NCBI GenBank assembly: GCA_964418595.1
Contig: CAYQMF010000005.1
Coordinates: forward strand, 1 to 64,000
Origin: CAYQMF01 sp964418595
Lineage (GTDB): Bacteria; Planctomycetota; UBA1135; UBA2386
DNA: 64,000 nucleotides
Direction: 5' to 3'
Made by a program: the position numbers and the translations under genes. Below are positions 58,283 through 64,000 of the stretch, in pieces (positions within the stretch are counted from its first letter, which is position 1; every line of letters starts with the position of its first letter). The notes below the pieces were generated by a model. The model made no database searches. It saw only the letters and a list, made by a program, of their open reading frames with translations, and was not told where the DNA came from.

Positions 58283-59629
58283 CTACAGCTTCAGGTACCG
58301 CTTCAGGTCGTCGTACTTGCCGCCCTCGTTGGCGTAGAGCACGTAGTTGCGTGCCGCCGCGAACCACTCCTTCGTCGTCGGCCGCCGCTGCTTGACGACG
58401 GCGAGCAGGTCCTTGGTCGTGAGCGGCACGACCTCGCCGCTCGCCATCGCATCGTCGAGCTTGCTCTCCACGGCGCCGTCGACGACCGCGGCGAGATCGG
58501 CGCCGGAGAAGCCGTCGGTCTTCTTCGCGATCTGCTCGTGGTCGATGACGCTCTGCGGTCTGCCCTGCAGGCACAGGCGCAGGATCTCGGCGCGCGCGGT
58601 CGCGTCGGGCGGCGGCACGAACAGCACGCGGTCGAAGCGGCCGGGCCGCTGGAACGCCGCGTCCATGTGCCACGGCGCGTTCGTCGCCGCGAGCACGAGG
58701 ATGCCCTCGTTGCCGTGCTGCACGCCGTCGAGCTCCGACAGGAACTGGTTGATGGTGTGCCGGCCGGCGCTGGTCTTGAGGTCGCTGCGGCTCGCGCCCA
58801 GCGCGTCGACCTCGTCGAAGAACAGGACGCACGGCCTGTTGTTGCGCGCGTGATCGAACACGTCGTGCAGGTTGCGCTCGCTCTGGCCGACCCACATGTC
58901 GAGCACGTCGTGGATGCCGATCGAGAGGAAGCGCGCGCCGACCTCGCCCGCGGTCGCCCGCGCCAGGAAGGTCTTGCCGCAACCCGGCGGGCCATACATC
59001 AGGATCCCGCCCCCCGCCTTCTTGCCGTAGGCCTGGAACAGCTCCGGCTTCTGCAGCGGCAGGAGGATCTTGCGGCGGATCTCCTGCTTGAGGTCGTGCA
59101 TGCCGCCGACCTGCGCGAAGGTGATCGCCGGCCGTTCGAGTTCGGGCGTGCGCCGGATCTCGCCGTCGCCGGCCTCGACCCGCTCGCGCCCGTCGACGAT
59201 GCTGGCGTCGGCCTCGTGCGCCGCACTCACCCCGAGCCGCTCGCCCAGCTCGCGGTCGCGCAGGCCCGGGTCGTCGAACAGCGCCGCCTTGTAGTCGCGC
59301 ACGGCCCCCGGCACGTCGCCCTCCGCCAGCAGCAGCCACGCCCGCTCGACGCGGGCGCGCAGCACGCCGCGCGCGACGAGCTGCTCGAGCACCACGTGCG
59401 CGGGCGAGGTCTTGCCCTGGACGCGGAAGGTCCGCGCGAGGCCCAGCATCGCGTCTTCGTCTTGTGGGCGCTGCTGCAGCACCTGCTTCCACTCCGCCTC
59501 GGCCTCCGCGTGCCGGCCGAAGCCCAGGAGCGTTTCCGCCAGATGGCGGCGCAGCGCGTGGTTGTCCGGGCTCGCGTCGAGGGCAGCGCGGAGTGCGGCG
59601 ATCGTGTGGTCGGGGTCCGTGGGGGCCAT
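58283..59629 (-). CDS. Vps4/spastin-like AAA+ ATPase with N-terminal TPR region
   Basis: The 448-residue protein has a TPR-like helical N-terminus (1-135), an acidic linker, and one AAA+ module (about 160-400): Walker A ILMYGPPGCGKTFLAR (near 213), Walker B CVLFFDEVDALG, sensor 1 ILVLAATNAPW, arginine fingers RPGRFDRVL, and FSGADLAAVVDGA. The C-terminal TTKEWFAAARNYVLYANEGG resembles the Vps4-type closing helix. Such single-ring ATPases remodel or unfold protein assemblies. It is 141 bp downstream of the giant gene and 11 bp upstream of the TPR membrane protein, suggesting one functional unit. Confidence 0.88.
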   Translation of the reverse strand: MAPTDPDHTIAALRAALDASPDNHALRRHLAETLLGFGRHAEAEAEWKQVLQQRPQDEDAMLGLARTFRVQGKTSPAHVVLEQLVARGVLRARVERAWLLLAEGDVPGAVRDYKAALFDDPGLRDRELGERLGVSAAHEADASIVDGRERVEAGDGEIRRTPELERPAITFAQVGGMHDLKQEIRRKILLPLQKPELFQAYGKKAGGGILMYGPPGCGKTFLARATAGEVGARFLSIGIHDVLDMWVGQSERNLHDVFDHARNNRPCVLFFDEVDALGASRSDLKTSAGRHTINQFLSELDGVQHGNEGILVLAATNAPWHMDAAFQRPGRFDRVLFVPPPDATARAEILRLCLQGRPQSVIDHEQIAKKTDGFSGADLAAVVDGAVESKLDDAMASGEVVPLTTKDLLAVVKQRRPTTKEWFAAARNYVLYANEGGKYDDLKRYLKL

Positions 59630-59770
59630 GTGCGGGGCATGTCATGGCGGATGGGGGCGCTGGCCGCAATGGACCGCCGGGTTCGCTGACCGGATCCGTG
59701 CGTGCTCCGCCTTGGCAGCGCGTTCCTTCGATCCTCTGGTCGATCGAACGGGGGGGGGTCGTCCCGTTCC

Positions 59771-62700
59771 TCAGACCACGCCGCGGCCGAGGTCCGAGAC
59801 CGCCGCTCCGAGGTCGCGGTTGGTCGAGACCTGACCGCGAACCTGGTCCACCTCGTCTGCCGACGCATCCGGCATGAGCTTCAGCTTCCAGATCGCCTTG
59901 CTGAGGATCTTGTGCCCGGAGGCGAGCAGTGCCGGCGCGTGCTCGGCGAGCGCCGCAGCGTCGACCAGTGGGAAAGCCAACAGCAGGTCGTTGCCTTCGA
60001 TCCGGACTTCGGGCAGCGGGACGCCAGCGGCACCGAGCGCGGGAACGAGGTCGGTGTCGATCCACGCCCAGTGGCGCGCTTCGCGTGTCCACACCGCATG
60101 CTGGACCGCGTCCTCGACCCAGGCCACGTCCCGTTGGGCGACGAACGAGCGCGCGTCGGCCACCGACTCGAATCCCGCGATCAGGCCCTGCACGAACGTC
60201 GGAGTGCGTGGTTCGTTGTAGGTGCCCCACGCGACCGTGGCTGGCCCGACCGGCAGACGCACGCGCCACGCACACTGCTCACCGACTGGCGTGGGGGCCG
60301 CCGGTGGACTCCAACCGCTGCCGGCGACCGCGTCCTTCTCGGCGTCGTCGACGTGCATCGCCACGTCGTTGCCGGGGTCCGCGTCCGTCGCGATCACGAT
60401 CGGGCCGACGCCGACTTGGACGCCGCGGAGTCGCGTGCTGCGCAGCATGGCGAGCAGCCGCGTGATCTCTGTGCGTGGCTCCGCGGGTGCCGGCGGGGTC
60501 TCGTTGCGCAGCATCGCGACGCACCGCTGCACGAGCTCCGACGCGCTGGCGAACGCTGCGTCGACGCTCCGTCCCTTCCATGCCTGAAGCATCCCGAGGA
60601 TCTGGGCGTCGATCGCGTCGAGCAGCAATCGGCCCTTCTCGAGCCACGGGTGCTCGGCCGCAGCGTGCTGATCCCGCCACAGGAAGATGGCGTCCTCGAT
60701 CGTGCGGCCGAGACGCTGCCAGTCCGCGCGCAGTGGCGAGTCCTTCGGAATGGTCAGCGCCGCGCGCAGCAGCTGGCTCGCCGACTCGACCTCGAGTGCG
60801 CCGATCGCGGCGTGAACCTTGCACTGCACGCGATCGTCGACGACGAAATCGATGTGCGGCGCGATCCGGTCGAGGATGCTGGCGCCAGAATCGGAGGGGC
60901 GGGAACCGGAAAGCAGCACGTCGAGCACCGGCGCGAGCAACGTCGCCAGCGAGACCTTGCCGCGCGCTTTGATCGCCGCCGAGCCATCGATGCCCACGCC
61001 GACCTCGCCGGACGCGCTCACGGTCAGGTCGAAGCCGAACTCGAACTCGAGGCTCTCCAGCATGGCGGTGACGAACGGGGCATGGTCGTTCGCGATGTCA
61101 TTCAGGGCCTCCTTCACGGCCAGCACCGCGAACACTCCGGACCAGAACTGCGTGCCGACGAACGCGATGGCCTTGTCGTCGAGGTCGAGCGGTCGCTCCA
61201 GCCATTCGCGCTCCAGGTCGATGACCGCGAGCGAGTGGTGCAGGTAGCGACCGAAGAACCGCAGCGCGATTGCCGCGTAGTCCGGTTCCTTCAGCATCGA
61301 CACGTTGAACTTCGGCCACAGATAGTGGAGCCGCGCGTTGCCGGTCGGCGCCGCGCTACTTCCCGCGCCGGCAGTCACGCCGACGGCAGCGCCGCCGCCG
61401 GCTTCCAGCGACCAGCCGAAACCCAGCTTGTCGCGGCCGAAGTCGATCTGCACGTCACCCTTTGCGTAGGTGTTGTCCACCTTGCTTGCATCCGGCTCGC
61501 CACTCTCGCCCTTCCGTTGGCGCTCCGCCGCCTGCCGCCAGTACTCCTCGCGCTCGGGCCACGTCATCTGTCGCGTCGCGGCGTAGCCATCGTCTCCCAC
61601 CTCGATCCGATAGGTCTCCTCTTCCCACCAGGCGCGGCGATCGGCCCAGCTCATGTGGCAGGTGGCCGCGTACGCATCCTCGCCGACCTGCTGCCGGTAG
61701 GTCGCCTCGTCGGGCCAGTCCGGTACTCGCGGGCGGATTCCCTTCGACTCGTAGCCGGCCGAGATCCCGACGTCGGAGTCGAAGCTGGCGCCGTGCTTGC
61801 GCTTGGCCTCGGATTGTTTCTTGGCGCCGGGTGTGCCGGCGTCATCCATGAACAGGCGGAACAGGTACGCCCCGAGGTTGCCGATGGTGGGCCCTTCCGG
61901 GTCCGTGTCGGCGGTGTCCAACCGCTCGTCGACACGGCCCTTCCCCTTGCCTCCAGACTGGAAGAAGCTGGCTGCCGACCGCATCTTCTGGCACATCTCG
62001 ACGATCGCCAGGACGGCCTCCTTCACGTACGGCATCGCGGCCTGCGCGGCGCGCGCGGCCTCCTCCGCGGTGAAGTCGCCGAGCTGCCCGAGCACGTCGT
62101 GCAGGATCCCGGGCAGTTCCTGCAGCCTGCCCTGGAACAGCGGCGGAGCGATCCGCTCCACCAGGTCGGTCGCCATGCGCGGCACGTAGTACATGCACTT
62201 CAACCACGCGGATGCATGCAGCCAGAAGCGCGCTTGTCGATCGGCAGGGAGCTTGCGCACGATCGGCGCGACGTCTGCGGCTTCGCCGGCGCCGGCACCG
62301 AACACGCGGGCCCGCAGTTCGGCCATGCACTGTTCGTGGACGGTCGCCAGGGAGTGATCGTCCTCGGACCCTCGGCCCAAGGCGACGCGCGTCAGGGCTT
62401 CGCGGGCCAGCCGCGCCCAGCGCGCGTCGTCCACGGTGTGCACCGGCGACGGCAGGAACCGTGTGACCTGCGCACCGCGCGTGGCGCCCTCCCACGCCTC
62501 GTCGAGCCTTGCGCGGTCTTCTTCGTCCAGAAGCTTGCCGGCAGCCGCGCGCGCCGCTGGTAGCCGCCCGAACACCGCATCGAATCCTTCCTCCAGATCG
62601 GGCGGCAGGATCGCGCGCACGGCCAGCTCGCTGTAGGTCTGGCCGTACCAACGGACCTGCTCGCGGATGTCCGGTGCAGTGACGCGCAGCCAGCCGTGGA

Positions 62701-64000
62701 AGGCATCTTCGGCAACCACCCTTCCCCGCCGCTGTACGGTCGCCTCGTCCTCGCCGAGCGTGGGATCCAAGTCGACCTCCGCTTTCGTCCTCAGCTTCGG
62801 TCCGTCGATGCGCACCGCGCCGTACTCCGTGCCGGTGATCTCCGGCGCGCTTACGTCGACATCGGCCTTGCCGCTGAACAGGTTCACCTGGCCGGGGCGC
62901 ACGTACTTGCCGTCGGTGCGGACGAAGAACCACCAAGCCCCGTCGCCATCTTCGAGCGCGCATACTCCCGCCACGACTCCCTTGGCGCCAACCGCCACCT
63001 TGCCCACGGCGAGGTCCTTGTGCGCCTTCGGCGCCGCGTACAGGACCGCGTAGGGCGGGAACACCACCGTCGAGTTGTAGATCGGTCGGCGCAGCGGGTT
63101 GCCCACGATCGTGTCCCAGTGCTCGACCATGTCCTGCGAGGGGACCTGCCAGACATGCGGATCGAAGGCCATGTAGTCGCCGAGCCCGGGGATCGAGACG
63201 GTGCTGGCGTCCTGGCCGACGACGTTGCGCGGCCGCGCGATGTCGCCCCCGAGCCCGAGATCGTTGCGCGCGTCCTTGGGCAGGAGACCCGGGAGTGCCG
63301 TCGACGGCTCGATGAGTTGGTCGAGTCCGGCCACGCCGGGCGTGCGGCGGCAGATCCCTTCGACCAGTCCCGCGGCGAGCCTCTTCTCGATGTCGGTTGC
63401 GCCGACCACCGCGAGGAGTGCCGCTTTGACCTTCTCCATGAGCCGCGCTCGCCAACACATCGGCGCCTCTCCCGACACACCGAGCTCGCTGCGGAGCCCG
63501 GTCGCTGCGCCGAGCGCGGCAGCGCGCATCGACGGACTCACCTTGTCCTCTGGCAGGCGTTCGATCGCGTCCGCGATCTCGTCCCAGGTCGCACAAGGCG
63601 TCCAGCCTTCGAGGACCGTCTGGTGGATGTGGCCGAGCACCGCACGCACGTGGCGCTTGGGATCGGTCCAGTCGAACAGCAGGTCGAGGAGAGGTCCGGC
63701 GATGCCGATGAAGGCTCGGCAAAGCCGCGGGATCTCGGTGTACTCGAGGACCGCGGAGACGACCTTCCACGGCACCGGCAGGTCGCGGATGTCCCGGCCG
63801 CGCAGCGACTCGAACCGGTCGTGCCACTCGCCCAGCACCTCGACGAGGTTGGCGCCCGATTCGTACACGAAGTGCAGACGAAGGTCGGCGCGCCCGGCCA
63901 CGCCGGCGCCCACTTCGGCGCCGACGCCGAAGTAGGCGCCGCTGATCATGCCGCGCAGGCAGAGGCTGCCCTTCACGGTCCAGGTGCGCAACAGTGGGTT
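59771..64000 (-). CDS. Giant protein of unknown function (5' end off the window)
   Basis: At least 1409 residues are visible; the frame is open to the right edge, so the start is not seen. No known domain was recognised. Notable parts are a near-duplicate helical motif, TYRQQVGEDAYAATCHMSW and ETYRIEVGDDGYAATRQMTW, about 34 residues apart near the middle, a Lys/Arg-rich low-complexity stretch, a Gly-rich strand region with SASGEVGVGIDGSAAIKARG (typical of repeated beta structure), and long helices throughout. No signal or membrane segment was seen. Together with the Vps4-like ATPase and TPR membrane protein downstream it may form one complex. It could be a toxin-, scaffold- or phage/injection-type protein, but nothing supports one choice. 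Confidence 0.75.
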   Translation of the reverse strand, partial: NPLLRTWTVKGSLCLRGMISGAYFGVGAEVGAGVAGRADLRLHFVYESGANLVEVLGEWHDRFESLRGRDIRDLPVPWKVVSAVLEYTEIPRLCRAFIGIAGPLLDLLFDWTDPKRHVRAVLGHIHQTVLEGWTPCATWDEIADAIERLPEDKVSPSMRAAALGAATGLRSELGVSGEAPMCWRARLMEKVKAALLAVVGATDIEKRLAAGLVEGICRRTPGVAGLDQLIEPSTALPGLLPKDARNDLGLGGDIARPRNVVGQDASTVSIPGLGDYMAFDPHVWQVPSQDMVEHWDTIVGNPLRRPIYNSTVVFPPYAVLYAAPKAHKDLAVGKVAVGAKGVVAGVCALEDGDGAWWFFVRTDGKYVRPGQVNLFSGKADVDVSAPEITGTEYGAVRIDGPKLRTKAEVDLDPTLGEDEATVQRRGRVVAEDAFHGWLRVTAPDIREQVRWYGQTYSELAVRAILPPDLEEGFDAVFGRLPAARAAAGKLLDEEDRARLDEAWEGATRGAQVTRFLPSPVHTVDDARWARLAREALTRVALGRGSEDDHSLATVHEQCMAELRARVFGAGAGEAADVAPIVRKLPADRQARFWLHASAWLKCMYYVPRMATDLVERIAPPLFQGRLQELPGILHDVLGQLGDFTAEEAARAAQAAMPYVKEAVLAIVEMCQKMRSAASFFQSGGKGKGRVDERLDTADTDPEGPTIGNLGAYLFRLFMDDAGTPGAKKQSEAKRKHGASFDSDVGISAGYESKGIRPRVPDWPDEATYRQQVGEDAYAATCHMSWADRRAWWEEETYRIEVGDDGYAATRQMTWPEREEYWRQAAERQRKGESGEPDASKVDNTYAKGDVQIDFGRDKLGFGWSLEAGGGAAVGVTAGAGSSAAPTGNARLHYLWPKFNVSMLKEPDYAAIALRFFGRYLHHSLAVIDLEREWLERPLDLDDKAIAFVGTQFWSGVFAVLAVKEALNDIANDHAPFVTAMLESLEFEFGFDLTVSASGEVGVGIDGSAAIKARGKVSLATLLAPVLDVLLSGSRPSDSGASILDRIAPHIDFVVDDRVQCKVHAAIGALEVESASQLLRAALTIPKDSPLRADWQRLGRTIEDAIFLWRDQHAAAEHPWLEKGRLLLDAIDAQILGMLQAWKGRSVDAAFASASELVQRCVAMLRNETPPAPAEPRTEITRLLAMLRSTRLRGVQVGVGPIVIATDADPGNDVAMHVDDAEKDAVAGSGWSPPAAPTPVGEQCAWRVRLPVGPATVAWGTYNEPRTPTFVQGLIAGFESVADARSFVAQRDVAWVEDAVQHAVWTREARHWAWIDTDLVPALGAAGVPLPEVRIEGNDLLLAFPLVDAAALAEHAPALLASGHKILSKAIWKLKLMPDASADEVDQVRGQVSTNRDLGAAVSDLGRGVV

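Noticed and set aside
1..64000. CRISPR arrays, insertion-sequence transposases, integrases, rRNA genes
   Set aside because: No regularly spaced direct repeats, no DDE/HUH/tyrosine recombinase motifs and no rRNA sequence were seen.

Overview
This window is about 70% G+C DNA from a Gram-negative-type bacterium, most likely a Planctomycetota genome. The signs are an adjacent DUF1800/DUF1501 pair, a CxPSR sulfatase, a giant Ser/Thr kinase fused to WD40 repeats, many exported proteins of unknown function, and a KDO-activation gene (kdsB) implying an outer membrane with KDO. A run of ten N at 42891-42900 shows it is a scaffold, probably metagenome-derived. The assignment is inference; no rRNA lies in the window.

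Layout. 1-6.3 kb: a roadblock/LC7 protein, a 22-residue Lys-Ala repeat peptide, metG, a secreted protein and an EI24-type membrane protein. 6.6-12.3 kb: glutaryl-CoA dehydrogenase-like enzyme, SSS-family symporter, and a sigma factor with two exported proteins. 12.6-18.2 kb: lipoprotein sulfatase, DUF1800, DUF1501 and an exported companion. 18.3-28.8 kb: exported DUF6263-like protein, WD40 kinase, a lipoprotein-kdsB-pyrG operon, a LysM protein and an NtrC-type regulator with a damaged P-loop. 29-38.7 kb: exported HEAT protein, tRNA-Thr, DUF4097 lipoprotein, ECF sigma factor, Nudix-metallo-beta-lactamase fusion, CLC channel, HD-GYP protein. 39-44.5 kb: thiolase, broken S23 four-helix gene, two cyclophilins, enoyl-CoA hydratase, and a thioredoxin-like gene with two in-frame TGA codons. 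44.5-52.2 kb: two SPFH proteins, pabB-pabC, tRNA-Arg, exported proteins. 52.3-64 kb: caspase-like lipoprotein operon, TPR membrane protein, Vps4-like AAA ATPase and the 3' part of a giant gene running off the right edge.

Metabolic links: the dehydrogenase, thiolase and enoyl-CoA hydratase fit acyl-CoA/glutaryl-CoA breakdown; PyrG makes the CTP that KdsB uses and the two genes overlap; PabB and PabC make p-aminobenzoate for folate.

The most notable signals are: (1) 43283-44500, a thioredoxin-fold gene where TGA-CTG-ACT-TGA sits exactly where CxxC is expected, followed by a SECIS-like hairpin, so a predicted UxxU (di-selenocysteine) exported oxidoreductase; (2) a four-copy dispersed element of about 160-195 bp with a covarying hairpin, two copies of which end directly on a start codon; (3) a second palindromic repeat in two inverted pairs, one pair enclosing the S23 gene; (4) an NtrC regulator lacking its Walker A loop; (5) a receiver-like domain inside an exported HEAT protein; (6) short tandem duplications at three successive gene junctions.
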